A DNA stretch of 64,000 bases. Origin: Ophioderma brevispina (Eukaryota > Echinodermata > Ophiuroidea > Amphilepidida > Ophiodermatidae). Positions 1 to 10,390 of this stretch are shown one piece after another. Both the position numbers and the translations under genes were made by a program. Location: positions 1-64,000 of the forward strand of contig JAMKCH010001652.1 in the NCBI GenBank assembly GCA_023653785.1, written 5' to 3'. The notes below the pieces were generated by a model, which was not told the origin of the DNA, searched no databases, and was given only the letters and a program-made list of their open reading frames with translations. Every line of letters starts with the position of its first letter. Position 1 is the stretch's first letter.

Positions 1-546
1 CCTGTCTTTCACACCACGGCCGGTGTTTCTCCCGGACTTGGCCTTGGCTTGCAGACGGTCGGGAAAACCCTGGTGCCCGGTTAGGGCTTCTAAAATGGTA
101 CCTTAAGCATACCGAAGGGCTCCGGCAGACAAACAGCTGTTCATCTCCACGGCCCTTCCATATGGTCCAGCAGCTAAGGACACAGTTAGCCGCTGGGTTA
201 CCTCGACCACCGAAGCGCACAACGAAACCATCACGATCGGTTGGTCGGCTCTTGGGCTAGGTCCCATGCTGTACGTGCTCACGCCTCCCCCTGGCATTTT
301 ACAAAGGCATCCAGGATATCCTGGATCCTATATGGGTTGGAGTTCCGCAACCACGTTTCAGAGAGTTATCCTCGAGACGATGGGATGTTTGCTACTGCAT
401 TAACTGTGTGCCTGTAGTAGTGAGCGCAATCAAGCTCTAGTGAGTCTTCTCGGTCGAGAGGGACATGCTAGCGCTGGTGACTACCTCCCGTACCTTCTTC
501 CAGGCAAGAACTGGGGAAAAGACTACAGTGTGATACTGTGGCAAAA
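1..546. other. No gene recognised
   Basis: I see no coding segment, RNA gene or clear repeat here. Short open frames lack splice signals and resemblance to known proteins. Confidence 0.5.
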
Positions 547-660
547 GTAAGGTCGCGAGGGTAGCTATCGAGAGAGCAGGTATTTCCCTCCCTCAGTAAG
601 TGAGAGGGGATACCCTATCGAATCGTACCTAACAACCCCCCCCCCAATCCGCGACCTTAC
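547..660. repeat. Hairpin element with GTAAGGTCGCG termini
   Basis: GTAAGGTCGCG at 547-557 is matched by its exact reverse complement at 650-660, giving a 114-bp inverted-repeat unit with a C-homopolymer inside. A half copy starting with the same 11 bases lies at 878-922, followed by a similar GGGTAG/TATCGAT stretch. This is probably a small non-autonomous DNA element; no target duplication is evident. Confidence 0.55.
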
Positions 661-877
661 GACCCTCCCACAAGGTTTTTTCCACCCACAAGAAAGTCTC
701 GGTATGTTGATGTGGTACACCAGTTGGCGAACAATTTGGGATCAAGACGACTCCCGCGCATGGGCGGTGGAGTTCCCTAAAACATAGTACGCGCTATCGG
801 CGGACTATTTTCGCGGTGGCGAACTGTTTTTAATGTGGGTAGATGTTTCTGGCGGCCAAATGAGACATTGTTGAAAA

Positions 878-925
878 GTAAGGTCGCGGAGGGTAGTATC
901 GATCGTAGTGTATCCCCCTCCACTT
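878..925 (+). repeat. Half copy of the 547-660 hairpin element
   Basis: Begins with GTAAGGTCGCG and continues with GGAGGGTAGTATCGATCG, as in the left arm of the element at 547-660. The matching right arm is absent, and the satellite array starts directly downstream. Confidence 0.5.
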
Positions 926-940
926 CTGAAGGATACATGG

Positions 941-1955
941 CCCTTGGGTATTGTCCCACCTGTTGGTGACCTCATGTGACCTTTGTGACCTCATTTGACC
1001 TATGTGACCTCATTTGACCTATAACTGGTCAGAATTATAATATTTGCTTGGTCTATCGCACATATGTCGATCGATTTTTCATGCCACTTAGATACAACGG
1101 CCCTTGGTATAGTGTCCCACGTGTTAATGACCTCATGTGACCTTTGTGACCTCATGTGACCTTAAAATGGTCAGAATGATAAAATTGCTTGGGGTATCAA
1201 CATATGTTGATCAATTTCTATGACACTTAGATACAGTGGGCCTTGGGTAGTGTCCCACATGTTGGTGACCTCATGTGACCTGTGTGACCTCATGTGACCT
1301 TAAAATGGTCAGAATTACAACATTGCTTGGTGTATCCACACGTCGATCGATTTTCATGACACTTAGATACAACGGCCCTTGGGTAGTGTCCCACATGTTG
1401 ATGACCTCATGTGACCTTTGTGACCTCATGTGACCTTAAAATGGTCAGAATTATGAAATTGCTTGGTGTATCCACATATGTTGATCAATTTCTATGACAC
1501 TTAGATACAGTGACCCTTGGGTAGTGTCCCACATGGTGACCTCATATGACCTTTGTGTCCCCATGTGACCTTAAAATGGTCAGAATTATAACATTGCTTG
1601 GTGTATCCACATATGTCGATCAATTTTCATGACACTTGGATATATTGGCCCTTGGGTAGTGTCCCACATGTTGTTGACCTCATGTGACCTTAAAATGGTC
1701 ATAATTGTAACATTGCTTGGTGTATCCACATATGTCGATCGATTTTCATGACACTTAGATACATTGGCCCTTGGATAGTGTCCCACATGTTGATGCCCTC
1801 ATGTGACCTTTGTGACCTCATGTGACCTTAAATTGGTCAGATTTATAAAATTGCTTGGTTTATCCACATATGTCGATCGATTTCTATGACACTTAGAATG
1901 ACCCTTGGGTAGTGTCCCACATGTTGGTGACCTCATGTGACCTTTGTGACCTCAT
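941..1955. repeat. Satellite array, eight units of about 120-160 bp
   Basis: Units begin with CCCTTGGGTAGTGTCCCAC at about 941, 1101, 1240, 1376, 1514, 1649, 1768 and 1902. Each continues with runs of GTGACCTCATGTGACCT, then AAAATGGTCAGAATTATAA, GCTTGGTGTATCCACATATG and TCGATCGATTTTCATGACAC. The middle units have spacings of 134-139 bp; the first is longer because it carries extra TGACCT repeats, and the one at 1649 is shorter because it lost some. Not CRISPR: there are no unique spacers between short repeats. Confidence 0.95.
967..1952 (-). promoter_or_regulatory. Candidate nuclear-receptor half-site array inside the satellite
   Basis: I count 29 perfect TGACCT hexamers (AGGTCA on the minus strand), all in one orientation. 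In the first unit they start at 967, 977, 986, 996, 1005 and 1015. Spacers alternate CATG/CATT (4 bp) and TTG/ATG (3 bp). Known: AGGTCA is the core half-site of many nuclear receptors, and direct repeats spaced 4 or 3 bp are the classical TR/LXR-type and VDR-type arrangements. TCATGTGA, a bHLH-Zip M-box-like octamer, overlaps each 4-bp-spaced pair. Binding is inference; the array could be sequence coincidence amplified by satellite expansion. Confidence 0.4.
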
Positions 1956-2010
1956 CATTTGGCCCTTTTATGCTCCCTTTTTAATATCAATCTTAAAAAT
2001 ACCTTGTTAA

Positions 2011-2132
2011 ATATGATCTTATGCAGTTTGTATTCAAAAATTTGACCAGAATAAAGTCAAGTTTGACAAGATTCTGGTCAAATTTACAAAATTTCCAGTC
2101 AAATTTGACCAGAAAATCTTGTAAGATCATAT
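2011..2132. repeat. Small imperfect palindrome
   Basis: ATATGATCTTA near 2011 pairs with TAAGATCATAT at 2122-2132. Inside, TTTGACCAGAAT and ATTCTGGTCAAATTT pair, with a further copy of AAATTTGACCAGAAAATCTT. It could be a very small foldback element. Confidence 0.5.
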
Positions 2133-4200
2133 GTTACAGTCAAAAGTGATGAGGTATTTTTCAGAGTGTAGTCAATCGAATGTAGATTTTATTTGACATA
2201 CTGATGCATCTTTGAACAATATTTGTGAAACCTATTAATGGGAACTTCTAAAAACTAATGAAACAAAAAGCTGAAATTTCAACATTCTTCTAAAGGAAAC
2301 ATGTGAGATAGGTGTGAGCAAATTCGGAGCATTGGATCCCTCGGAGTCATCTTGTATTCTTGCTTTCCAATTATTATTAACCCTTACCATTATCATTGTT
2401 ATTTCAAAGCCAGAAATTGGCAACTTTATGTGCCATATAGGCTACCCTTTGCACCTACTTTGTATTATGTGTCTTGTGTTTTTCTGTTTTAATAAGGCCA
2501 AAAAAAAAAATGGTTTGTCTCAAGCTGACGCGCGCGTTGGTAAATTTCACCGAAATTGGAAAAAAAGTTATGGGAACTTTTTTTTATTTTTTTGTTCCAA
2601 AAAAAAAAGTAATGTTTTTAAATAAAAATCTAGAGCTTCATTTAACTGAAATTTGGGAAAATGCACTATTCCGCAATCTCGACTCTCGCGGTTAACGTGA
2701 CTATTTTTACGTTGACGTGAAGTGGCAGAGACATACTTACTGGGCACACAGCGTGTGAAGTGAAAACACTCCACCACCAATTAATGGCAATATATTCCGG
2801 TAAAGTATGCAGGCTCGAAAGGGTGGAAACTGTCACTAAGTGGCTGTTTAGCGTCGAATATCGCAAAACCAAATCGTAAAACCCATACATAAATTACATT
2901 AAGTTTTATCGATGTGCAATCCATTGCAATATATGATTTCCTTGCAAAATCTTGCCACTTCATTTCAAAATCGCGCATTCAACACAGGTATAATTTCGTT
3001 TATTTCAATTCGGCACTTTATTACTGGTGTGCGGGTCATAGGTCTATTGCAACGTCGCGTATATACATGTGCTTCGGAAGTATGATGGATCCAGTTATTC
3101 TCAAGTTAAAGTTGAATCTGCAACAATAAACAAATGGATCCGCCACAAAACTGTAAAACTCTTAAGTAAAGATTTGCAATGAAATCTTGTTTGGGGGATC
3201 CATGTGTGGATCTGAGGCAGGAACTCGCTGATGTTTATTAAATACTGCCATGACTGCATAATTCGATACCATGGTAGATGTACAAGCACAGGTGAAAGTT
3301 GACGAGCAGTTGGTGCCAATGCACATGATATTTTATGCCGAGCACAAAGAGTTGAAAATTAAACAAAAAAAAAAAAATACCGCATACCGCTTACTTTTTT
3401 CAACAGCCACTCATCACTTTGAGACAAACTATGTTTTTGGCCTAATATCTTTAAAAGTAAAACCTACCTAATTTTATGTGTCCGTCTGCACTATAGTGTC
3501 AGGAAGAACACCTACTAATCAAAATCTGTATCATCCGTGTGTGTATTGTGTGCGGTTGTTGTCTGTATGTTGTCTGTATGTAAGTATGTCCTGATATATG
3601 TAGGTTGTGGTGCGCGTGTTCATCATGCGTCTCCACAAGCAAAAGGCCTATAGATGATACTTGCTAGGTGGGAATGGATACGGCAATGACATTTGGTGAG
3701 TGAGTCAACATTCAGTGCCAACAATTTTGAAAGTCATTTCAAGGACAATCTGGGGTCATCCAAAGTCAATGGTTGTATGGCATGAAACTTGGTGGGTATC
3801 CGATTTTGGTGGTCAAAAATGCATACAAAATGGCAACTATATGAGTACACATGTACATTAACAGCACAAAATAAAACCACTACCTCCACTCAAACTCCAA
3901 CATACTTTTCTTATGAAGCTTTAGTCAGCCAATTGGTGTGGTCTCTGTTTTAACTGTGTACAGCTATACAATCGTATGTATACCCTCCACTACACCACTG
4001 AATCACACTGAAAATGTTGTTAATGGCTCTCTGAAGAAACCAGGGGGAAGGACATGACCTGCTCAATTTGGGCATTTAGGATTTCCAAACGGTAATTTTT
4101 AATTCTTACGTGCATTTTCTTCTGCAACCTTGGTTTCAGTGATATATTACAAAATCATGTTGACATGTCCCCCCCCCAAGAAACACTAATCACACTGAAA
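2133..4200. other. No gene recognised
   Basis: AT-rich sequence with A/T homopolymers near 2500-2610 and 3365, and a TGTG/TGTATG-rich low-complexity patch at about 3535-3590. The open frames at 2314-2625 and 2474-2695 run through homopolymers and look like chance. Confidence 0.45.
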
Positions 4201-4212
4201 AAATAACTATAT

Positions 4213-4539
4213 CAGGGGCAGATCCAGGATTTTTCAATAGAGGGGGCGCCAAATGTTCCCTCTGCGCTCGCCGGTAGACCATACTTTTTCAGTTCGAAAT
4301 TCTGCAGAGTGGGGGGGAGGGAAGGACTGCATCTGCTGGGCGCCCACAAAGCTTGATCTACATGACGAACGATGCCCTTGTACCATCATTCTTTACGATC
4401 TAAAGGGCGCCCTGTGCATAAAAAGTCATTTTCATATATCTACAGGGCGCCCGGCGCTCTATGCCGTGCCCGGCGCCCGGGCTCTGCAAAAAATAGAGAG
4501 GGCGCGCGCCAGGGGCACCCCCCTCTAAATCTGCCCCTG
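4213..4539. mobile_element. Non-autonomous DNA element, CAGGGGC termini, 5-bp duplication TATAT
   Basis: Left end CAGGGGCAGATCCAGGATTT at 4213 and right end AAATCTGCCCCTG ending at 4539 are inverted. TATAT is present directly outside both ends (4208-4212, 4540-4544). The interior is GC-rich with several GGGCGCC blocks. Same terminal family as 11972-12108 and 15538-15664. The ends look hAT-like, and a 5-bp duplication would fit the hAT5-type group; assignment is inference. Confidence 0.75.
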
Positions 4540-4604
4540 TATATAAGTTGACTTGGCTATGGTAATTGCAGTACAAGATTGATACTCATTATAGAGGACA
4601 ATAC

Positions 4605-4761
4605 AACACTGAAAAATACACAACACTGAAAAATACACCAAAAACATGTGGTCCACCTCTGAACCATGACTGAACATTTTTCAGTGTTATTATTTTCCTT
4701 TGTTGAAATGATTTTCAGCATTACTTTGTTTTAATTTTTTTTCAGTATATTTTTCAGTGTT
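4605..4761. repeat. Small inverted repeat with AACACTGAAAAATAC termini
   Basis: AACACTGAAAAATACAC occurs twice at 4605-4640 and is matched in reverse by GTATATTTTTCAGTGTT ending at 4761. Probably a short TA-type MITE. Confidence 0.45.
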
Positions 4762-4817
4762 ATTGTTTCATAGTGTTAGTTCTAGTTTGACTAGAAAATA
4801 CACAAAAATTTCAAAAT

Positions 4818-5150
4818 CTCTCAGTGATTTGCTAAATCAGAAAATAAAAACAAAATCATCAAAAATCAGATTTTTGCATGTCTGTAAAAGTTATAGGTAT
4901 CCTAATATGCCCCACATGTTCCGAGACTGAAAACATCCTAATAAGGACAAAATCGGATATTTTAGTCATTACTCTCCGAACGGACACAATATGTAATTGA
5001 ATGGAGATTCATATCTTTGAGCACTGCTGTTTTCTTCCTTTTCTATGAATTTTGCAGTTACAAAAAAAATAAAATTCTATAGAATTATTCTTCACTTTTA
5101 AGTTATTCCTGAAAATTTAAAATATTTTGACTCTTTCGGGTGAATCACTG
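4818..5150 (+). repeat. Dispersed repeat B, copy 1
   Basis: Starts CAGTGATTTGCTAAATCAG. It shares GACAAAATCGGATATTTTAG, GTTTTCTTCCTTTTCTAT and TCTTCACTTTTAAG with 8482-8800. A part-copy in reverse orientation lies at 61670-61905. No coding potential seen. Confidence 0.75.
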
Positions 5151-5288
5151 ATTGTGTTTTTAAAGACACAACTACTCAATTTGATACTCGCCAGGAACGT
5201 TTTCATTGGCTCGACCGGCAGCATCAGTAGATGGTGGGTGGTGCTGCGTTGTTATGTCCACTAATCTGAACTGATGAACTTGTAGATA

Positions 5289-5857
5289 CACCTGGCACAA
5301 AAAGTATCTCGGCATGTTTTTTAATCAGTATTGTGCCAAAGTCAGACCATTTTGAAAGTTTTCAAAATATACATTTTGTTCCCTAGATCTTCCTCTTTCA
5401 TTTAACACCTCGCTTGTAAAAAAGCGTGCAAAAATGGCTGAGAGAGCGCGCCCGAAGGACGCAAACCCCCAAAACCAAAAGTTGCAGTTTTTTTATTTTT
5501 CAATGGTCACTGTGTGGTACAACGCAATAATATGTGTGTATTGATTTTGCACAAAGAGGTTTTCCGACTGAATGAGCGAGAAGCCTACTTGCAATGTTCA
5601 TTGTGGTGCACGTCTTCGTGTCCCAGTACACTGCAATGCCCATTGAAAAATTCAAAAACTGCAACTTTTGGTTTTGTTGGTTTGCGTCTTTAGGGCGTTC
5701 TATCTCAGCCATTCCTTCACGCTTTTTTACAAGCCAGGTATTAAATGAAAGAGTAAGACCTAGGCAACAAAATGTATATTTCGAAAACTTTTAAAATGGT
5801 CTGTCTTTGGCACAATACTGATCAAAAAACATGCCGAGATACTTTTTGTGCCAGGTG
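5289..5857. mobile_element. TA-flanked MITE with long terminal inverted repeats, copy 1
   Basis: The left arm CACCTGGCACAAAAAGTATC and its reverse complement near 5835-5857 extend inward for roughly 170 bp each side (through TTTCATTTAACACCTCGCTTG and GCGTGCAAAAATGGCTGAG). TA flanks both ends (5287-5288, 5858-5859), fitting a Tc1/mariner-type MITE. Open frames inside it are palindrome artefacts. A second copy is at 23519-24084. Confidence 0.85.
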
Positions 5858-5913
5858 TATATCAATGTGCAATGTTGTCATAAAAATTATATTTTGCAGC
5901 TGCCACCCCTGGA

Positions 5914-6080
5914 CAAAAGTAAGTTATTCCAAACAGGGTCTAAGCCCAGTCCTTCGTCATGATTCATACTAGGCTTTTGAGCCCTTGCGAACCTAAGAAC
6001 TATCCACGTAGAGCCGTGTTGGAAGCCATCTGCATCAGTACTCAAAACCTTAGGACCCCATTTGGAATAACTTACTTTTG
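5914..6080. mobile_element. MITE with CAAAAGTAAGTTATTCCAAA termini
   Basis: CAAAAGTAAGTTATTCCAAA at 5914 is mirrored by TTTGGAATAACTTACTTTTG ending at 6080; total 167 bp. The GTAAGT inside is part of the terminus, not a splice donor. Target duplication unclear. Confidence 0.7.
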
Positions 6081-6205
6081 ATGATGTCATGCATCTACAA
6101 GTTCAGTTTGGATTAGCTATTAGACATCACAGCATCTTCATTTGCTAATGATGTTGGTCAAGTCGTAATCAGGTGAGGGTGAAACTGTAGAGTGTTGAAC
6201 TTAAA

Positions 6206-6712
6206 ACATTTTTTAAGAGCTCTCCCCCAATTCTCACAAAATTTTGAGATTTTTGCACAGTTGCATTTGTAATTGGCTAGCAAACTATACCTGTAAATGG
6301 TAAAGCTTGAAAATATCTCTGTGTCGCAAAAGAATGAATTTTGTAATTATATAATATCGGAGATCTCCAATAATAATTCAACTGCTGCTGGAAACAACCT
6401 TCCAATATTAAATAGCGCCATGTACATGTCTACTCTCATCCATTATTTGTTCCATGTGTTCAGGCAAGCTTAAGTCAAGTTAGTGCAACCTCACAAAAAA
6501 GCCTCTTTTGAAATGGACAGATGGAAATTTGGAATTTTCAGCTCCGGCGTTAAATTACTATCTAGGATCTCGATTCTAAGTACAAAATCACTTTTTTTAT
6601 GACAGATCTGCACTTTTGAGTATTACTGTTTGCAGGTATAGTTAAAGAGACAATTACCAACACAACTGTGCAAAGTCTCAATTTTGAAAATTGGGGGCAC
6701 TCTTCAAAATGT
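6206..6712. repeat. Foldback element in the intron upstream of the B4GALT7 exon
   Basis: The left arm (GAGCTCTCCCCCAATTCTC, TTTTGCACAGTTGC, AACTATACCTG) recurs inverted at the right (CAGGTATAGTTAAAG, ACAACTGTGCAAAG, TTGGGGGCACTCTTC). Arms are about 110 bp. The element ends about 90 bp before the splice acceptor of the next exon. Confidence 0.65.
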
Positions 6713-6799
6713 ACTGTAATTGCTTTTTAAATGTCTTCTATTGATGAACAGTGTTAATTTAATTTTTTTAATAAATTCTTTCTTTATGCTCCTTTACAG

Positions 6800-6985
6800 G
6801 ATTCATTCAGAAGGGACCGAATCACCGGACTAGACACAGTAGAATACGAGCTTCGCAGCTCACAAAAATTAACAGTAGATGGTGCTACATGCACAATTTT
6901 ACATGTGGAGTTGGACTGCAATAAAGATATGACACCTTGGTGTGACCCACCGCTACAGACACAAAAAGTTGTGAAGAAACAGTAA
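6800..6985 (+). CDS. B4GALT7: Terminal exon of xylosylprotein beta-1,4-galactosyltransferase 7
   Basis: This is the last coding exon of the Golgi type II membrane enzyme that adds the first galactose to xylose in the glycosaminoglycan-protein linker. A strong acceptor (pyrimidine-rich TTCTTTCTTTATGCTCCTTTACAG) precedes 6800. The frame is open from phase 0 for 61 codons to TAA at 6983-6985. Recognisable residues are RRDRITGLDTVEY, then DGATCTILHVELDCNKDMTPWC. These align, from memory, with the C-terminus of vertebrate B4GALT7 (GLNTVKY, then CTVLNIMLDCDKTATPWC), including both conserved cysteines. The protein extends about 13 residues past that PWC motif, a lysine-rich tail. The catalytic domain (DVD and GWGREDDE region) lies in upstream exons that I could not find in this window, so the gene is partial here. 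No AATAAA lies within 1 kb downstream. Confidence 0.87.
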   Translation, partial: DSFRRDRITGLDTVEYELRSSQKLTVDGATCTILHVELDCNKDMTPWCDPPLQTQKVVKKQ

Positions 6986-7103
6986 AAACCACCTAGTGAT
7001 TATCACCCGGGAATTTTGTTATATCACCGTGTAGCACACGCAGTGATGCATTTGTATTTGTGCTGTTTATTTCCGTCTTCTGCAAACCAACTTGGGTTCT
7101 AGC
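6986..7103 (+). other. Probable start of the B4GALT7 3' untranslated region
   Basis: Sequence directly after the stop codon with no repeat assignment. The extent of the UTR cannot be set because no clear polyadenylation signal is visible before the foldback at 7104. Confidence 0.4.
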
Positions 7104-7740
7104 GGAGCGGTCGAGCTTCGAAAAGTGCTCTAGTTTTCGAGTTACCCCTCCCCTCCATACAACAAAACACAACCACCTTTATTTGAAGGATAAATATATG
7201 AGATTTAAGAAAATGATGGTTGTGGTTGAAATATTTGGTGGCAGGGATGATTTCTAGGCCGAAAATGCATTTTGGGCTGCAAATTAAGCGAAATTATTAT
7301 TTTTTTATTTTTTTAAAGTAAAAACATTACAATCTTATTTGTATGGTATCCTTTTTGTTATTGATATAGGTTTTATACATTGCATAAAGGGTTCAGGTAA
7401 TACTCGTTGTGGTGACATGTTTAAAAAGGATGTTTTTAGGGAAAAAAGGTGATTTTGGGGTTAAAATTTTAGACCCTTTATATATTGTATAAAACAGAAA
7501 TCTATAATATAAATGTCAGAGATTGATAGTATTGCATCATGATTGAAATTTGTTTTTGTGCTAAGAAACTTATAAACTTGACATTCTTAAGTTTTTAGCC
7601 CAACAACACCCCTGCCAACCAAGTTTTTGACCACAACCATCATTTTTAAAATTATTTATTACATCTTTCGAATAGAAGTGGTTGCGTTTGTTGTACCGAT
7701 GGGAGGGGTTGTCAACAATTTTTGCAGGACAAACCGCTCC
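7104..7740. repeat. Foldback element downstream of B4GALT7
   Basis: The left arm (GGAGCGG, CCCCTCCCCTCCATACAACA, AAATGATGGTTGTGGTTG) is inverted at the right (CACAACCATCATTTTTAAA, TGTACCGATGGGAGGGG, CCGCTCC). The two arms also meet in a short central palindrome (GGTTTTATACATTGC against ATTGTATAAAACAG). Arms are clearly diverged, so the element is old. Confidence 0.7.
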
Positions 7741-7743
7741 ATA

Positions 7744-8072
7744 TTCTTCTTCATGTAAGAACCTCATGGAAATTAGTCCGAGCATGAAATCTTCTATAAG
7801 AGGATCAAGGATTATACAGCTGAGTCCGTAAAGAGTCTTTACTCTGGTCTAACTCATGAATCTTACACCAAGGACACACCACCCGCAACTTTGGGTGCGC
7901 CTACCTCCCCCAGACCTTATGTTCATTCTTTCATGTAAGACTGCACGTAATTAGCCTAGCATGAAATCTTCTATAAGAGGATGAAAGGATACAAGGACTG
8001 TTACGCTTCTACCGTAAAAGAGTCCTTTCCACTCTATCTAACGTCATGAATGGTCTTCACCAATGACACACC
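7744..8072 (+). repeat. Two-copy tandem duplication, 177-bp period
   Basis: CATGAAATCTTCTATAAGAGG occurs at 7783 and 7960. Both copies contain TTCATGTAAGA, a CGTAAAGAGT/CGTAAAAGAGT block, TCTAAC-TCATGAAT and CACCAAGGACACACC/CACCAATGACACACC. The copies carry small indels. Confidence 0.85.
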
Positions 8073-8143
8073 CATGCTTAATCATGTAGATTGGTCAGGG
8101 TGAAGATATGGTATCAGCGACTTTCGTAATAAGTGGGTATTAA

Positions 8144-8477
8144 AGGTGCTTGTTCCAATTTATGCCCATTGTGTTCTCTACTTGATGTGAGAGCATGACA
8201 CTTGCGCATACGCCCCATCAAGTACCTTGGGAAGCAAACTTGCTGGTTTTATTGTAGAAGCAATAATGTATATTGCAAAGCCCTATTCAATACTGTGCTA
8301 ATATTGATGGTTAACCATTAAAACAATGTTTTTTGTTTATATCTTGGGAATTAATTAAATTTGAGGGCTCAAATTTCAGGACGACAATGAGAAAAATACG
8401 GCCTTTCAACTGATAATAAAATCGACACTACTTCCGAGTAAATCGGGGTGACGCAAAGACGATCGGAACACATACCT
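8144..8477 (+). mobile_element. TTAA-flanked element F, intact copy
   Basis: TTAA lies outside both ends (8140-8143 and 8478-8481). The ends AGGTGCTTGTTCC and GGAACACATACCT are inverted. The sequence includes TACTTGATGTGAGAGCATG and GGTTAACCATTAAAAC. A second copy in reverse orientation at 38945-40279 is split by a 1-kb foldback. TTAA duplications are typical of Kolobok or piggyBac superfamilies. Confidence 0.8.
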
Positions 8478-8481
8478 TTAA

Positions 8482-8800
8482 GGCACTATCAGTGATTTGC
8501 TAAATCAGAAATAAAAAAAATCATAAACAAATCAGATTTAACATACCCTACAAGTGATAGGACCAGAAGCATCCCAATGAGGACAAAATCTGATATTTTA
8601 GTCATTAGTGTCTGTACGGACACTTACTACAACATGTAATTAAATGGTGATTCGTGTCTTTGAACACTGCCGTTTTCTTCCTTTTCTGTCAATTCCTCAG
8701 TTGGAAAAAGTAACTTACGAGAATTCTACAGGTTCATCCTTCACTTTTAAGCTATTCCTGCAAATTTCAAATATTCTGACTCTTTCAAATAAATCAATGA
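8482..8800 (+). repeat. Dispersed repeat B, copy 2
   Basis: Abuts the TTAA at the end of element F and starts GGCACTATCAGTGATTTGC. It follows the same order of blocks as 4818-5150 with about 80% similarity by eye. The 86-codon frame at 8644-8904 lies mainly in this repeat and is not taken as a gene. Confidence 0.75.
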
Positions 8801-9608
8801 TAGCTGAGACGAATATACCTAACAGAGATCGGAAGCAAAGCTGTAGTCCATTGTTAAAAGCTGGAGCGTATCGAACCAAGTCTGTTTCAGCTTGCAATGA
8901 CTAGGCCGCACGGTGGCGCTGTGAGCACCTTAAGTTTTCTATGAGCGACATATCCTGCAAATCAGGCAATTTTACCCAATTCTGTGCTTCAATTCATGAC
9001 CTAACGTGAATATAAATGTTCTTAGGACCGGCTCATATTAACACTTTATGTGTTTGGCCATGTCATCAATAACTTCTTTTTCATAAGACATAAGCCAAAA
9101 TTAGAATAAAATGTCCAATTAGATCCTATTCTGTTAAAAAATATGAGTTTGAGAAATAAACTGGTCCACATTTGTTTCAATTCTTGTGATATTGAAAGAG
9201 AAAATACTCATTTTAATTAACTCAGTATATTTTGAAGATATCCAAGAATGTCATTAATACATTGAAATTTGAGCAAATTCTACCTATAGTCGACAAATGA
9301 GTGTACAAAATTGGGGTCTTTTTAAATTATTCCATGGCTTGAATGCAAAAGTCATTGAGTACTAAACTGTGTTCAAGGCTTTTTGACAAATAACACGCAC
9401 ATGTGAGCATCATTGATTTAAAAATAGCCCGCCAAACTCAAATCTTGGGGTTATACATTGAAATGTATTGAATAACGATTACTGCTTCTCGATCAGTCGA
9501 GGGAATCGTTGAATTACCATAACAATATCGTACCAGACACTGCACGCTGCAAACAATCCATTGATTACTTGCTTCGAATCTCTGTTAGGTATATTCGTCT
9601 CAGCTGAT
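8795..9608. repeat. Foldback with arms at 8795-8900 and 9500-9608
   Basis: AGCTGAGACGAATATACC followed by TAACAGAGATCGGAAGC in the left arm is inverted at 9555-9605 as GCTTCGAATCTCTGTTAGG and GTATATTCGTCTCAGCTG. The intervening 600 bp is AT-rich with no recognised gene. Confidence 0.65.
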
Positions 9609-10390
9609 AGTGTATGTAAGGGGTCATTTGGGGTTATTCTCTTACCCTCCTTTGTTCTTCCACAGTTTTGAGGTGCTATTTGATACTGCTCTGCCAAGTG
9701 TTGAGTCACATTGGGGTCAAAGATCATGGATGGATCAAATGAGATCACTCTCATTTACTCTCCTTTTTGCTTCTCTTGTAGTTCTGAAGTGCTATTGATA
9801 CTATTTAGTCAAAAGCACTGTCCATAGCTGGGGTATATAGGGTGTTCACAGATTTGGGGTTAAAGGTCATTCAGGGTCTAATTGGGTCACTCAGATCTCA
9901 AACATTCATTTATGCTTTTTCTCCTACAGCTTTGAGATGCTACTTTATCAGTGCGGCTGTCAAGTGCCGGGGCATATTAGGAATTTACAGATTTGAGATC
10001 AGAGGTCATTTAGGGGTAAGATAGGGTCAATATCTTTTATTCTCTTTACATTTTCGCTCAAAGTTTTGAGGTGCTAAATTGATGTCACCTAGTCAGAGTG
10101 ACTGTCGGGTGTTGGGTATATAGCGAGTTCATAGAGTGGGTCAGAGGTCATTTGGGGGTCAAATGATGTCACATGTTGTAACCTTTTTATAATTTTCCTA
10201 TGGACTACTGACCACATGGTCACAATGATTTCAAGAGTCAGGGCATATAGAGTGTACATATACCTATATTGGGTGTCAAAGGTCATTTAGGGGTGAAATC
10301 AAGCCATTATTAATATTTCATATACTCTCATTTTGATGTGCATTTTGATATATCACCAGGCTTTTTTACTATTACCAGGCTATTTGAAGT
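9600..10390 (+). repeat. Divergent tandem array with AGGTCATTTRGGG motif
   Basis: About five units of 115-165 bp. Each has TTTGAGGTGCTA-like sequence (near 9669, 9784, 9931, 10066, 10335), a GGGGTATATAGG-like block and a (A/G)AGGTCATTTAGGGGT block (near 9606, 9867, 10001, 10145, 10279). Pyrimidine-rich CTCCTACAG-like strings recur but no open frame follows them. Confidence 0.8.

Noticed and set aside
941..1955. CRISPR-like array
   Set aside because: Repeats are long, contiguous and imperfect, without unique spacers; the context is a eukaryotic genome.
6120..6180. Penultimate B4GALT7 exon ending AATCAG|GTGAGG
   Set aside because: The short open frame (SSFANDVGQVVI) does not resemble the expected HDP/KRD region of the enzyme.
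8644..8904. 86-codon plus-strand frame
   Set aside because: Mostly within dispersed repeat B, whose other copies do not keep the frame open.
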